Origin: an uncultured Acidimicrobiales bacterium
GTDB taxonomy: Bacteria > Actinomycetota > Acidimicrobiia > Acidimicrobiales > SZUA-35
DNA length: 64,000 nt
Assembly (NCBI GenBank): GCA_937922805.1
Contig: CALAJV010000016.1
Coordinates: 1-64,000, forward strand
Direction: 5' to 3'
Under the pieces are notes generated by a model. That model saw only the letters and a list, made by a program, of their open reading frames with translations. It did not search any database and was not told the DNA's origin. How positions within the stretch are numbered: position 1 is the first letter of the stretch; every line of letters starts with the position of its first letter. Shown here one piece after another: positions 16,123 to 25,073 of this stretch. Both the position numbers and the translations under genes were made by a program.

Positions 16123-18345
16123 CTAAATGTCGAGCAGGTCGTGATCGATCAAACTTGAGTTTGAAACGATGTATTCCTTACGGGTCGCCACATCGTTCCC
16201 CATCAGAATTTGGAAAAGCTCTCCCGCCTTCTTCGCTCGCTTGGCATCATCCATACCCATCCGCTTGAGCACCCTTGTGGCTGGATTGAGCGTCGTTTCA
16301 GCTAATTCGTCAACATTCATCTCGCCGAGACCCTTGAACCGCTTCCACTTCTCGAACGGAACATTTATCTTCTTGGCGATCTTGTCCCGCTCCTCATCGG
16401 TGTAAGCGTAAACCATCTCACCTTTGTGCTTTGTTGCGAACAACGGGGGCTGAGCGGCGTACACCATTCCTTCTTCCAAAAGCGGACGCATGTGGTGGTA
16501 AATGAGGGTAAGGAGAAGACAGCGAATGTGGCTTCCGTCAACGTCAGCGTCGCACAAAATGATGATTCGACCGTAACGGCTAGCGGCAACATCAAAGTCG
16601 GGCCCAGAGCCTCCACCGATAGCGGTGATGAGAGCCTGCGCTTCAGTATTTTCGATTACCTGTTTGAGGCTTGCTTTACCGGCGTTTACAACTTTGCCTC
16701 GTAGGGGCAATACTGCCATCGTTTCGGAGTCGCGCCCTTGCTTGGCCGGTCCAGCGGCCGAGTTTCCTTCAACGATAAGTAGCTCGGAGTCCATCCCGTG
16801 AAGGCGGCAATCAGCCAGTTTGTCTGGCATTCCGGTGGAGCTTAGGGTGGCAGCCTTGCGTCGAAGATCAAGTTGTTGCTTGGCCGCAACCCGATTCAGA
16901 ATGGCTTGGGTCATCTTCTCTCGAAGAGCATTTATTTGCGACTTTTTGCCGCCGCCACTGACCCAATCAGCGACCCCAGCTTTTACCGACTCGTAGACCA
17001 GATTTTGGATGGCTGGAGTACCGAGCTCTTGCTTTGTCTGCCCCTTGAACTGGGGTTCAGGAAAGGTAACTTTGACCGCAGCGACAAGGCCTTCTTGAAT
17101 ATCGTTTGGCGTTGCCCGATCGTTGCCTTGTTTCGCTAGCTTTTTGAGCTTCTTCGTTTCGGACAGGAGTTGCTCATTAGCGACCCGAGATAGGGCCCGT
17201 TCAAAACCAGCCACGTGGGTGCCGCCATCAGAGGTAGGAATTGTGTTCACGAAGCTAACGATGGTTGTTTCGAACCCTTTGACCCACCGCACGGCTACAT
17301 CGATAGTGCATTGCCGATTGACCATCGTCACTTTGCCATCGACTGGCACCTTCTCTTCAAACGATGCCTCATCGTGGATGGTGACGATATCGGTAACGGT
17401 CTCGCCGATTGAGAGATAATCGACGTAGTCAGCCAAGCCCCCGGCCGCGACGAACTCCTCAGCCTTTCGCCCCTTGCCTCGCTTGTCGTGAAGCTTGATA
17501 TTTAGACCAGGGACCAGGAAACAAACTCGGGCTACGTGATCTCGGACCTGCTCATATTCGATTGATGCTTCAGGGTCGAACACATCCAGGTCAGGCCAGA
17601 ACCGAACCCTTGTACCGGTCCGGCTGCCTGGCACTTTCTTCACCTTGGCCAGCTTGGAGGTGCCTTTGAACTTGCCGGACGAAAGGTAGTTGCCCGGCTC
17701 GCGGTCGAGAAAGACGAGTCGCCAGGTGGCGCCATCTCGATCGACTTCAGCAACAAGTTTTGACGACAGCGCGTTGACCACCGATGCTCCAACTCCGTGG
17801 AGGCCACCTGAGGCGCTGTATGCTCCAGAGCCAAATTTGCCGCCGGCGTGAAGTTCGGTGAACACAACTTCTAGCGCCGTGCGGCCGTCAGACTTTTTGC
17901 CAATTGGAATGCCGCGACCATTATCTGTAACTTCGATCGAGCCATCTTTGTGGAGCAGGACTTCCACGTGAGAGGCATACCCAGCGGCGGCCTCATCAAC
18001 GGCATTATCGATTATCTCCCAAACAAGATGGTGGAGGCCTTCAGTGCCGGTGCCCCCGATATACATACCCGGCCGTTTGCGGACGGCATCAAGACCTTCC
18101 AGGACTTGGATCTTCGATTGATCGTAATCGCTAGAGCGCTTGCTGGCTCGTTGCGCTGGCGACTTCGTTGCTGCCTTCTTTGACACCTTGTTGACCCCTG
18201 GCTTCTTTGCCGCCGCCGACGAACCCGTCTTTTTCTTCGAGGTCGCCGTTGCGCCCTTCCGGGCAGTCGTTTTGGCTGTTTTCTTGACCGCCTTTTTGAC
18301 TGGCTTTTTGGTTGTCTTTTTGGTTGTCTTTTTTGCTGCTGCCAT
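16123..18345 (-). CDS. parE: DNA topoisomerase IV subunit B (ParE) with basic N-terminal tail
   Basis: The 740-residue protein is a type IIA topoisomerase ATPase subunit. The GHKL ATPase region has RKRPGMYIGGTG, EIIDNAVDEAAAG, TDNGRGIPIG and GGLHGVGASVVNALS. The TOPRIM region has LLIVEGNSAAGPAKQGRD and ILCDADVDGSHI. The C-terminal GLGEMN region closes it. About 70 extra N-terminal residues are almost entirely Lys, Ala, Thr and Ser with KKTTKK-type repeats, like a histone H1 or HupB tail. It forms the decatenating enzyme with the parC product, whose gene ends six bases upstream, so both are one operon. GyrB is the alternative name. The pairing with a lone GyrA-like subunit favours ParE. Confidence 0.88.
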   Translation of the reverse strand: MAAAKKTTKKTTKKPVKKAVKKTAKTTARKGATATSKKKTGSSAAAKKPGVNKVSKKAATKSPAQRASKRSSDYDQSKIQVLEGLDAVRKRPGMYIGGTGTEGLHHLVWEIIDNAVDEAAAGYASHVEVLLHKDGSIEVTDNGRGIPIGKKSDGRTALEVVFTELHAGGKFGSGAYSASGGLHGVGASVVNALSSKLVAEVDRDGATWRLVFLDREPGNYLSSGKFKGTSKLAKVKKVPGSRTGTRVRFWPDLDVFDPEASIEYEQVRDHVARVCFLVPGLNIKLHDKRGKGRKAEEFVAAGGLADYVDYLSIGETVTDIVTIHDEASFEEKVPVDGKVTMVNRQCTIDVAVRWVKGFETTIVSFVNTIPTSDGGTHVAGFERALSRVANEQLLSETKKLKKLAKQGNDRATPNDIQEGLVAAVKVTFPEPQFKGQTKQELGTPAIQNLVYESVKAGVADWVSGGGKKSQINALREKMTQAILNRVAAKQQLDLRRKAATLSSTGMPDKLADCRLHGMDSELLIVEGNSAAGPAKQGRDSETMAVLPLRGKVVNAGKASLKQVIENTEAQALITAIGGGSGPDFDVAASRYGRIIILCDADVDGSHIRCLLLTLIYHHMRPLLEEGMVYAAQPPLFATKHKGEMVYAYTDEERDKIAKKINVPFEKWKRFKGLGEMNVDELAETTLNPATRVLKRMGMDDAKRAKKAGELFQILMGNDVATRKEYIVSNSSLIDHDLLDI

Positions 18346-18351
18346 TTTAGA

Positions 18352-20763
18352 TCACCACCGTAGGGAGCCGACGCCGAGAATGCGTCGACTGGTTGGGTTG
18401 CTGGCGCCGTCTCGGCGCGTGCTTCGGAGCTTGAGCGGCTCCGGCTTATTGTCGGGTTTCGAGGGAGCGTCTTGTTGGCCGACGACACACATTGTTCGGT
18501 CCGGTTCACCTACCCAAGCGAACTCGATTCGTTGCTCGTCCTTGAACTTTGTTATTCGAACCCCGCCTCCACCACGGCCTTTACTTGGAACTTCTTCAGT
18601 CGAGGTGGCTTTGGCCGTCCCACGATCGGTCACCGAAACGATGATCGAGGCTTTGCTGGCAACTCCGGCCCCGACGACCCGAGCTTTGCCCTTGAGCTTG
18701 ATACCGACAACACCCTTTGCCGCCGGCCCCTGGATACTTATACCTTTTACCGGTGTGCGTAGCGACTGAGCGTCTGAACTGACGAATACGACTTCTTCTT
18801 TTTCGGTTACGGCGAAAGCGGCAACAATTCTGTCGGTGGAGACCAGTTTCATTACCGGGCGACCAGAGCGGAGCTCGGTTAGCGCTTGTCGGTCGATTCG
18901 TTTTGTCATGCCCTGAGCCGAAACAAGTAGGAGCGGATCACCCTCGGTGCCGCAAATGGCAACGACGGAGTCTCCCCGGTCGGCTCCAAGTGCTTCGTTG
19001 CCGGCCTTTCCTCTTGTTCGTCCACCAACTTCAGGGATGTCGACAGCGTTGATCTTGGCCAACTTTCCGGACCCGGTAATGCCGAGTACCGACCCTCGCA
19101 AGGTTGTTACCACTACGTCGGTGATGATGTCGTGACGAGTTGGTGCGTAACTCTTCGATGTGCCTCGTGGCTCTCGTCCTACCAAGCCGGACGCGGTCAG
19201 GCTGACGACACACGGATCATCTGGTAAGTCGGCGATGACCTGTTGTTCCATCTCAGCCAAGTCGGGAATGGAATCGGAGCCTATTATCTTGGTCGCTCTC
19301 GGTTTACCGTATTTGTCGACTACTTCTTTCAGTTCGGTGAGAACAATGGTTCGTCTTCGCTGCTCCGAAGCAAGAATTTTCTTTAGCTCTTTGATGGTGC
19401 CAAGAAGTTCTTTCTTCTCCGCTACCAACTCGTCGTAAGCCAATGCTGTGAGCCGTCGTAGGCGGAGTTCGAGAACGTACTCGGCTTGGATATCGCTTAG
19501 CTTCAGTTTCTTCATCAGCTTGGCTTTAGCCTCGCCTGAATCCTTCGAACCCCGGATGATGGCGATCACTTCGTCGATGTGATCGATGGCAATCAGGAGA
19601 CCTTCGACCAAATGAAGGCGAGCTTCGGCTTTTCGGAGTCGAAACTCGGTTCGTTTGGTAACAACGTCGAGACGGTGCTCTACATAGTGGTGGCAGAGAT
19701 CATACAACCCCAGCGTGGTCGGAACTCCGTTCACTAGAACCACGTTGTTGATACCGAAGGTCTCCTCCAGCGGGGTCAACCTATAGAGTTGCTCCAGTAG
19801 AACCTCTGGACTAACACCGGTTTTGCATTCAATAACAATCTTGAGTCCAGAATGGCGATCAGTGAGATTTTTGACGTCGCTGATACCTGATATTCGGTTG
19901 TTGTTTAGAAGATCTTTGATTTTGGCAATGACTCGCTCAGGGCCCACCAGGTAGGGGAGTTCGGTTACCTCGATGCCCTTTCGAGCCCTTGTGACCGACA
20001 CGATCTCAGCCTTAGCCCGTATTCGAATGGTGCCTCGGCCTGTTTGGTAGGCGTCTTTGATTCCTTCGTCGATAACCATTCCCCCCGACGGGAAGTCGGG
20101 ACCGGGAACCTTTGCCATTAGCTCATCAAGAGTGGGCTTTGGCCGTCGTTTGGTCATCACTAGCTTGATTGCTTCGTAGATCTCTCCCAGGTTGTGGGTT
20201 GGCATGTTGGTGGCCATGCCAACTGCGATGCCTGAGGTTCCGTTGACCAGCAGGTTAGGTAGAAGGCCAGGAAGGTAGGCGGGTTCTTCGGTTTCACCGT
20301 CATAGGTTGGGCGAAACTCGACTGTTTCCTCGTCTATTTCGCCCAGCAGGTCGAGAGCGGCTGGCGTTAACCGACACTCGGTGTAGCGGTAGGCGGCCGG
20401 CGGATCATCAAGGCTGCCGAAGTTTCCCTGGGGGTCGATAACGGTTACGGGACGAGCAAAATCTTGGCCAAGCCGAACTAGCGTGTCGTAAATGGCGCTG
20501 TCGCCGTGAGGGTGGAACTTTGCCATCACATCGCCTACCACGTGAGCACATTTGCGATGGGGGCGATCTGGCATCAGGCGCATCTCACGCATCGAGTAAA
20601 GAATTCGACGCTGCACTGGTTTTAGGCCGTCACGTACATCAGGAATTGCTCGTGAGGTGATAACCGACAACGAGTAGGCCAGAAACGACTCACCTAGCTC
20701 TTCGTCTACTGGGACGTCCACCACTTCTCTGGCAAAGGGAAGCAACTCGCCTTGTTTCGCCAT
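18352..20763 (-). CDS. parC: DNA topoisomerase IV subunit A (ParC)
   Basis: The cleavage-religation subunit of a type IIA topoisomerase, about 803 residues. The N-terminal part has [10 protein letters not shown]-like [30 protein letters not shown], and the active-site Tyr is in [23 protein letters not shown], the coiled coil and a C-terminal beta-pinwheel with repeats near 500-770 follow. I chose ATG 20763 (AGAAAGG upstream) over the adjacent GTG at 20766. It is the first gene of the parC-parE operon, and a LexA-box-like palindrome lies about 95 bp upstream. Confidence 0.87.
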   Translation of the reverse strand: MAKQGELLPFAREVVDVPVDEELGESFLAYSLSVITSRAIPDVRDGLKPVQRRILYSMREMRLMPDRPHRKCAHVVGDVMAKFHPHGDSAIYDTLVRLGQDFARPVTVIDPQGNFGSLDDPPAAYRYTECRLTPAALDLLGEIDEETVEFRPTYDGETEEPAYLPGLLPNLLVNGTSGIAVGMATNMPTHNLGEIYEAIKLVMTKRRPKPTLDELMAKVPGPDFPSGGMVIDEGIKDAYQTGRGTIRIRAKAEIVSVTRARKGIEVTELPYLVGPERVIAKIKDLLNNNRISGISDVKNLTDRHSGLKIVIECKTGVSPEVLLEQLYRLTPLEETFGINNVVLVNGVPTTLGLYDLCHHYVEHRLDVVTKRTEFRLRKAEARLHLVEGLLIAIDHIDEVIAIIRGSKDSGEAKAKLMKKLKLSDIQAEYVLELRLRRLTALAYDELVAEKKELLGTIKELKKILASEQRRRTIVLTELKEVVDKYGKPRATKIIGSDSIPDLAEMEQQVIADLPDDPCVVSLTASGLVGREPRGTSKSYAPTRHDIITDVVVTTLRGSVLGITGSGKLAKINAVDIPEVGGRTRGKAGNEALGADRGDSVVAICGTEGDPLLLVSAQGMTKRIDRQALTELRSGRPVMKLVSTDRIVAAFAVTEKEEVVFVSSDAQSLRTPVKGISIQGPAAKGVVGIKLKGKARVVGAGVASKASIIVSVTDRGTAKATSTEEVPSKGRGGGGVRITKFKDEQRIEFAWVGEPDRTMCVVGQQDAPSKPDNKPEPLKLRSTRRDGASNPTSRRILGVGSLRW

Positions 20764-20856
20764 CACAGGCCTTTCTTATTCATGAACATTGATTACACAC
20801 AAAAATCGTAGAGTCTTCGAGCACGACCCAGAAGATGGACTTCTCAGGAGTGTAAC

Positions 20857-20870
20857 CGAACAAACGTTCG
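20857..20870. promoter_or_regulatory. LexA (SOS) box-like palindrome upstream of parC
   Basis: CGAAC-AAAC-GTTCG fits the Gram-positive/actinobacterial SOS box (CGAAC-N4-GTTCG) at every half-site position, and the flanking bases extend the symmetry to CCGAAC/GTTCGG. On the minus strand a TACACT -10-like element follows directly, so LexA bound here would block a promoter reading into parC-parE. The divergent AAA ATPase gene starts 158 bp to the right and could also be affected. Confidence 0.6.
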
Positions 20871-21028
20871 GATTCGTCGGGCTGGGCTCTGGCTCGGAAC
20901 CGCTTGTAGAACCAGAAACACAATAGGAGTCGCCTAGTCGATAATGGCCTGAATGTGGCCAAGAATGGTGGCAATCGTAATTTTGGCCTAATCCCCCACC
21001 AATCGGGCAAACCACCTAGAGTGATCGG

Positions 21029-21997
21029 GTGCCTCGGCGAATCGATGATCTGAGGAAAAAGCTGATAGAGGCAGGCGACGTGGTTAAAACCGCGGCGGCC
21101 GATCGCGGCCTCGATGAGCGGCTGGAAAAGCTACCACTTCCAACCTCGCCAAAGGTGCGCCCGATGGCTGAGATCCAAGCGGACCTCGACGGTCTCGTCG
21201 GGCTGGAACTGGTTAAGGAGCAAATACGAACACAGGTAGCCTTCCTTCAGATCCAAGCCAAACGAAAAGAGCATGGATTGGCTGAAGTGCCAACAAGTCA
21301 ACACCTTGTATTTCTAGGTAATCCCGGCACTGGCAAAACAACCGTGGCCCGACTTTTGGCCGAGATGTACCAATCGATCGGATTGCTTAAGAAAGGGCAT
21401 CTGGTTGAGGTGGATCGAGCTGGCCTGGTAGGCCAATATGTTGGTCACACCGCCACCAAAACCAATCGAGCGATTAAACGAGCGCTTGACGGGGTGCTGT
21501 TTATCGACGAGGCCTATGCTCTTGCCCCGGGAGGGCCGGTTGGTACCGATTTCGGTGCCGAGGCAGTCGAAACGCTACTAAAAAGAATGGAAGATTACCG
21601 AGATCGTCTCGTTGTTATCGTGGCTGGCTATCCCGCCCTGATGGAGAAGTTTCTCCAATCAAACCCTGGTCTACGCTCACGATTTTCTCGAGAAATCGAG
21701 TTTCCCGACTATGGGGCAGTCGAGCTTCGCTCCATTCTGTTGAAGATGGCCGATGACGCCGACTACGCCTTGGATAGTGATGCCGAAGCAACCCTGGATG
21801 ATTTGCTCCGGACTGCAGTTAGAACATCTGGATTCGGAAACGCTCGCTACGCCCGAACCTTGTTTGAGCAAGCCATCAATCGGCAAGCCTTTCGACTAGC
21901 CAAATTGCAGGCTGACTCATTTGGGCAAGACACGCTCGGCAAACAGGCGGTATCAACGATCACCGCTAGAGATTTGCTTGAAGCTGCCAATCGCTGA
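21029..21997 (+). CDS. CbxX/CfqX-type AAA+ ATPase
   Basis: The 322-residue protein has one AAA+ module: Walker A GNPGTGKTTVARLLAEM, AGLVGQYVGHT pore-region motif, Walker B GVLFIDEAYAL, sensor 1 VVIVAGYP, arginine finger GLRSRFSREIEFPDY and a C-terminal lid with GNARYARTLFEQA. The family includes rubisco activase CbxX, SpoVK and the ESX protein EccA C-domain. No rubisco or ESX genes are nearby, so the client is unknown. It starts with GTG. Confidence 0.85.
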   Translation: MPRRIDDLRKKLIEAGDVVKTAAADRGLDERLEKLPLPTSPKVRPMAEIQADLDGLVGLELVKEQIRTQVAFLQIQAKRKEHGLAEVPTSQHLVFLGNPGTGKTTVARLLAEMYQSIGLLKKGHLVEVDRAGLVGQYVGHTATKTNRAIKRALDGVLFIDEAYALAPGGPVGTDFGAEAVETLLKRMEDYRDRLVVIVAGYPALMEKFLQSNPGLRSRFSREIEFPDYGAVELRSILLKMADDADYALDSDAEATLDDLLRTAVRTSGFGNARYARTLFEQAINRQAFRLAKLQADSFGQDTLGKQAVSTITARDLLEAANR

Positions 21998-22294
21998 TTC
22001 GAAGTGATTGGGGCGACCGGAATTTGGCCTCCAGCGCCAGTTCGTGACGCTCGGTTAGGTCAACGCCTGCTGAGGAGCCGGACGCCGAAAAAGTAGATCC
22101 TGTCGGATGTGGTTGCTTGGCTCGGCATCACTAACTATGGTCATTCATGGAGCGGGAAGCTATTGCTGGGTGGCCGACCGTTGATTGGGCTTTTGTCTCG
22201 CCCCGTAACCGCAAGAGCCTGAACACTGATTTGCAGTAGGTTCACGCCCTCGATCTCGACCAAGTTCACCGTCTGGGTGGGCGAGGAGAAAAAC

Positions 22295-22510
22295 ATGTTG
22301 CTCAAGCGAATCGTGTCATCGCAGATACAACTTCGGGAAGCTCGTAAGACTTTGCACACCACGTTGCGAGAGATGGTCGGCGACGAGACCGGGAGTGTTT
22401 CAACCATTGCCGGCATCGCGGCACTAACCATCGGAGTTCTCGCCGCAGCTGCCATCGTCGTCGGGGTAATGACAGATCACGCAAATGCCATTCCGGGGCC
22501 AACCGAGTAG
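22295..22510 (+). CDS. Small single-pass protein, Flp/TadE-like pilin candidate
   Basis: The protein has 71 residues from the ATG at 22295, which has GAGGAGA six bases upstream; a GTG at 22277 is also in frame. A charged amphipathic N-terminus leads to a glycine-containing hydrophobic helix (STIAGIAALTIGVLAAAAIVVGVM) near the C-terminus. It heads a four-gene run of TadE/TadG-like small membrane proteins, which suggests a Flp-type pilin or a short exported component. Its stop overlaps the next GTG start by one base. Confidence 0.6.
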   Translation: MLLKRIVSSQIQLREARKTLHTTLREMVGDETGSVSTIAGIAALTIGVLAAAAIVVGVMTDHANAIPGPTE

Positions 22511-22953
22511 TGCTTTTCTCGACGGCGGATCATCTGGAACCGCCATCAGAAGTTGAGGTTGACGCTAGTTGTGACCGAGGGGATGGCCCCATTGGGCTCA
22601 TTATCGGAGCTGGGGTTTTCCTCGCCGGATTTATGATGGTGATCTACCTGGCCTTGGCCTACCACGGGCAGCAGATCTTGGCTGGCGCTACCCAAGAAGG
22701 CGCCGTTTTCGCGGCGCGACTAGATGGCGACCCAAACGATGGCAAGGCTCTGACCAGCCAGCTAATTTCGTCGTCCGGTGGGTCGTTGATCGACAACCTG
22801 CAGGTCTCGGGTCCACGATTCGAGACGAACGCAGCTGGCGATGAATGGGTTGTCATCGAGGCGACAGGTGATGTCGCCGGTCCGCTGGGACCGTGGTCGA
22901 TCTCAGCGACCGGGTCCGCTCCGGTCGAACAATTCGCGCCACAACCGGGGTAG
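22510..22953 (+). CDS. TadE-like pilus assembly protein
   Basis: This 147-residue protein has an acidic N-terminus followed by one helix (GPIGLIIGAGVFLAGFMMVIYLALAY, given in parts at about 27-52) and the GATQEGAVFAARLDGD segment that is typical of TadE: a helix then AxxGAxxAA. The C-terminal domain is extracytoplasmic beta-rich. The GTG start overlaps the previous stop (TAGTG). Confidence 0.65.
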   Translation: MLFSTADHLEPPSEVEVDASCDRGDGPIGLIIGAGVFLAGFMMVIYLALAYHGQQILAGATQEGAVFAARLDGDPNDGKALTSQLISSSGGSLIDNLQVSGPRFETNAAGDEWVVIEATGDVAGPLGPWSISATGSAPVEQFAPQPG

Positions 22954-22957
22954 AGAG

Positions 22958-23374
22958 TTGAAGAAACCGAGTCAAGAACGCGGATCTGCTGGCATTGGCT
23001 TAGCCATGGGAGCGACCGTCTTGGTGATCATGATGATGTTCGCTGCCGGAGCCCTTCGAGTGACGACTACTAGGGGAGATGTGGCGGTCTCGGCCCGAGC
23101 TGGCGCTCGAGCTGCCTCCAATTCATACAATCAGGCCAGTGGTGAGGCTGCAGCCAGTCAAGTGGTTCAAGAAATTCTGATGGAGCGAGGAGTGGCCTGT
23201 CCGGCCCCGCTGGTTGACGCTGCCGGTGATTGGTCACCCGGTGGATTTATCGAGGTGACCGTAACTTGTACAGTCGATCTGAGCGATGTGACGCTCGCTG
23301 GTTTTGGGGGTTCAGAGACCATTGTTCGGTCGGCAACCGAGCGGGTTGATTTGCTCCGCGGCGAATCGAACTAG
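22958..23374 (+). CDS. TadE/TadG-like pseudopilin (secreted helix-anchored)
   Basis: About 138 residues from a TTG at 22958 (TAGAGAG upstream). The N-terminus ERGSAGIGLAMGATVLVIMMMF matches the RGS-anchored helix of TadE-like minor pilins, followed by ARAGARAASN and a beta-rich domain with two cysteines (CPAP and VTCT). It sits between two further Tad-like genes with spacing of only a few bases, which supports one operon. Confidence 0.65.
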   Translation: MKKPSQERGSAGIGLAMGATVLVIMMMFAAGALRVTTTRGDVAVSARAGARAASNSYNQASGEAAASQVVQEILMERGVACPAPLVDAAGDWSPGGFIEVTVTCTVDLSDVTLAGFGGSETIVRSATERVDLLRGESN

Positions 23375-23376
23375 CG

Positions 23377-23895
23377 ATGAAATCTGGTTGCTCAAATCGT
23401 CGTTCCCGGCAGTTGTCATTGGCAACAAAGAATCTTGTTCGCCATTTGGTCAACGTTAGAACTGGCGCCGATCGCGGCGATGTCATGCTCTGGGTCGTCG
23501 TCGCTGCTCCATTCTTGCTGGTCGGCACCATTGCTTTGGTGTCGGCATCAGAGAACTGGGAGGCTCGACGTGAGGCCCACGCAGTCGCAGCGGCGGCCTC
23601 GCGGTCGGCGGCCCAAGCTGATCCTTTGCTTACCCGAACGAACAACTCAGGAGCATCTCCCGACGCCAGGACGAGTGCTCAGCAGCGGGCGTTTGACTAT
23701 GTCGCTAGCCAGAGTGGTGACACAAGCTACTCGGCAACCGTTGATGTCAGCGAGTATCCGAATTCAGTGTCGGTTACCGTCGAATCAACAGTCGATTACA
23801 CCTTCTCTGGATTCGGCATGCCGCTAGTTGTACGAGGGACAGCTTCAGCCACAGCTCTTGAAGGCGTAACAGATGGTGAACAGTTCGAGGGGTGA
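23377..23895 (+). CDS. TadG/TadE-like pilus protein
   Basis: The protein has 172 residues. After a basic leader comes DRGDVMLWVVVAAPFLLVGTIALV as a single helix (about 33-56), then REAHAVAAAASRSAAQAD, the Ala-rich helix that TadE-like proteins use for assembly, and a beta-rich end. It starts two bases after the previous stop. No TadA ATPase, TadB/C platform or prepilin peptidase is in the window, so these four genes are only the minor-pilin part of a system. Confidence 0.6.
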   Translation: MKSGCSNRRSRQLSLATKNLVRHLVNVRTGADRGDVMLWVVVAAPFLLVGTIALVSASENWEARREAHAVAAAASRSAAQADPLLTRTNNSGASPDARTSAQQRAFDYVASQSGDTSYSATVDVSEYPNSVSVTVESTVDYTFSGFGMPLVVRGTASATALEGVTDGEQFEG

Positions 23896-24016
23896 TTTGG
23901 GCCATCTTCTCAGCGGGAGAACACTGAGACGTTTTGCGCTTTTGAGTTTCGCCAGCCTGTTTAGCGAATTTGTGTATTGCAGGCGTTTTGCTTTCAATCG
24001 GTTGATGTAGAGAGAT

Positions 24017-24054
24017 CTTCCAAAGAACGTCGGCCAAATCGACGCCTTTGGAAG
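24017..24054. terminator. Strong two-part hairpin between convergent genes
   Basis: A 9-bp perfect stem CTTCCAAAG/CTTTGGAAG encloses a second perfect stem CGTCG/CGACG with a 7-nt loop. It lies between the last Tad-like gene (plus strand) and the small minus-strand gene at 24130. No T-run follows on either strand, so it may be a factor-dependent bidirectional terminator or a stable RNA end. A weaker TCTCAG/CTGAGA hairpin lies near 23907. Confidence 0.5.
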
Positions 24055-24129
24055 CCAACTCTAAAATTCAGAGGACTAAAGATTTTTGCCGTTTGGAGTA
24101 CAAACGGTTCGCCCGTTCCTCTGCTCTCC

Positions 24130-24366
24130 CTAACGTCGCCGACGGCGTCGTTGGGCATCAATCCTTCGCGCTGACTTAACCACGGTATTTAGTCGTTGGC
24201 CAAGCTGTTCGTGACTTAGCGCATGATCCATGTTCAGCTCAGGTGCTAGAGCTTCTAGGATCGCGCTGACACTAACACCTTGCTCGGCAGCGAAGCCGTG
24301 CCAGTGGTCGTGTGCGTCATCACTAACGTAAGCGTGAAGGGCTTTTCGTCCGGCATCATCAGACAT
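24130..24366 (-). CDS. Small ribbon-helix-helix-like protein
   Basis: This 78-residue protein has a short strand (HAYVSDDAHDHWHGFAAEQG), a helix-turn-helix-like VSVSAILEALAPEL and a strongly basic end (RRRRRR). This resembles CopG/Arc-type DNA-binding proteins known as small actinobacterial regulators. No toxin partner is adjacent. It is flanked on both sides by large hairpins. The identification as DNA-binding is inference. Confidence 0.6.
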   Translation of the reverse strand: MSDDAGRKALHAYVSDDAHDHWHGFAAEQGVSVSAILEALAPELNMDHALSHEQLGQRLNTVVKSARRIDAQRRRRRR

Positions 24367-24698
24367 TTATTGATCACCTTTATGTTTTCTCAGTGCGGCG
24401 GGTTACTGACCTGGCGACAACGAATCGAAGTCGCATGAACATTAGGGCAGGTTCCCAATGCAACTTGATTTCGCCAAAGCGGTGTCGCCGCTTTCCCAAG
24501 CATCAAGTTGCTGCGCTACTTCTGCCCCATGCATCAAGCCAGCAATCAGGACAGTAGCGGCCCTTTGGAGCAATCTCAAGACCCAATCTTGGGAATAGTC
24601 TTCCCACCTTCGCCCCGAATGGTTCTCGATGCACAAGCGCGATCGTTGGACCAGAACACCTTAGGTTGTTAAGGGATGTAAGAAACCCTCTTGGCTAG
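24367..24698. other. 332-bp non-coding region with a long perfect hairpin
   Basis: No supported gene. From 24460 to 24511 a 10-bp perfect stem GCAACTTGAT/ATCAAGTTGC encloses a 7-bp perfect stem AAAGCGG/CCGCTTT with a 5-nt loop. A third hairpin follows at 24578-24602 (CCCAA/TTGGG within AAGA/TCTT). The region is downstream of the mycoredoxin gene and upstream of the small regulator gene, so it may be a 3' end or 5' leader structure or a separate RNA. No T-run marks it as an intrinsic terminator. Confidence 0.5.
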
Positions 24699-25025
24699 CT
24701 ATGAAACGAGATGTGGGGCAACCTCAGACAACAAAGATGTAACTTCGCCCGCACTCGGGTTGACCATTGAACGGCCACCTACAGAAATTGTTGGAACAGT
24801 TTCGTTGCCGCTAGCGACTGACCGTACGAATTCCGCAGCCGACGGATCATCCCAGATGTTTTTCTTGGCCAACGGGATACCTTGCTTGACCAACTTCTTT
24901 TCCAACATCATCGAGAAGGGACATCCGGGCCGCCAATAAAAGTCAACGGCGTCGATTTGCTCGCCGCCATTCGATCCGGATTCGTTAGTCACACCGTCAC
25001 TCATATTCATACATGGTACGAACAC
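24699..25025 (-). CDS. Mycoredoxin-like glutaredoxin
   Basis: The 108-residue protein has a thioredoxin-fold domain of the actinobacterial mycoredoxin type. The active site is WRPGCPFS, a CxxS monothiol variant of the usual CxxC, followed by the VPTISVGG cis-Pro loop (TVPT) and NPSAGEV near the end, both typical of mycoredoxin-1. It would reduce mycothiol mixed disulfides. The GTG at 25025 and ATGs at 25010 and 25004 are all possible starts, and the domain begins after the last one. Confidence 0.82.
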   Translation of the reverse strand: MFVPCMNMSDGVTNESGSNGGEQIDAVDFYWRPGCPFSMMLEKKLVKQGIPLAKKNIWDDPSAAEFVRSVASGNETVPTISVGGRSMVNPSAGEVTSLLSEVAPHLVS

Positions 25026-25073
25026 ACGAACGGTCCAAAATGTTCCCGTCGACGCTTGAGTAGCCCAATCGAC

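Noticed and set aside
16123-20763. DNA gyrase gyrB-gyrA
   Set aside because: Order A before B in the operon and the lack of dnaA, dnaN or recF neighbours favour topoisomerase IV, though the names cannot be settled without phylogeny.
22141-22455. 104-residue minus-strand frame upstream of the Tad-like genes
   Set aside because: It is antisense to the first Tad-like gene, which has a good ribosome site and a fitting helix.
24460-24511. Integron attC site or transposon end
   Set aside because: No GTTRRRY/RYYYAAC core pair and no integrase or transposase nearby.
24442-24636. 64-residue reading frame on the minus strand
   Set aside because: It lies across the hairpins, has no ribosome site and no plausible domain.
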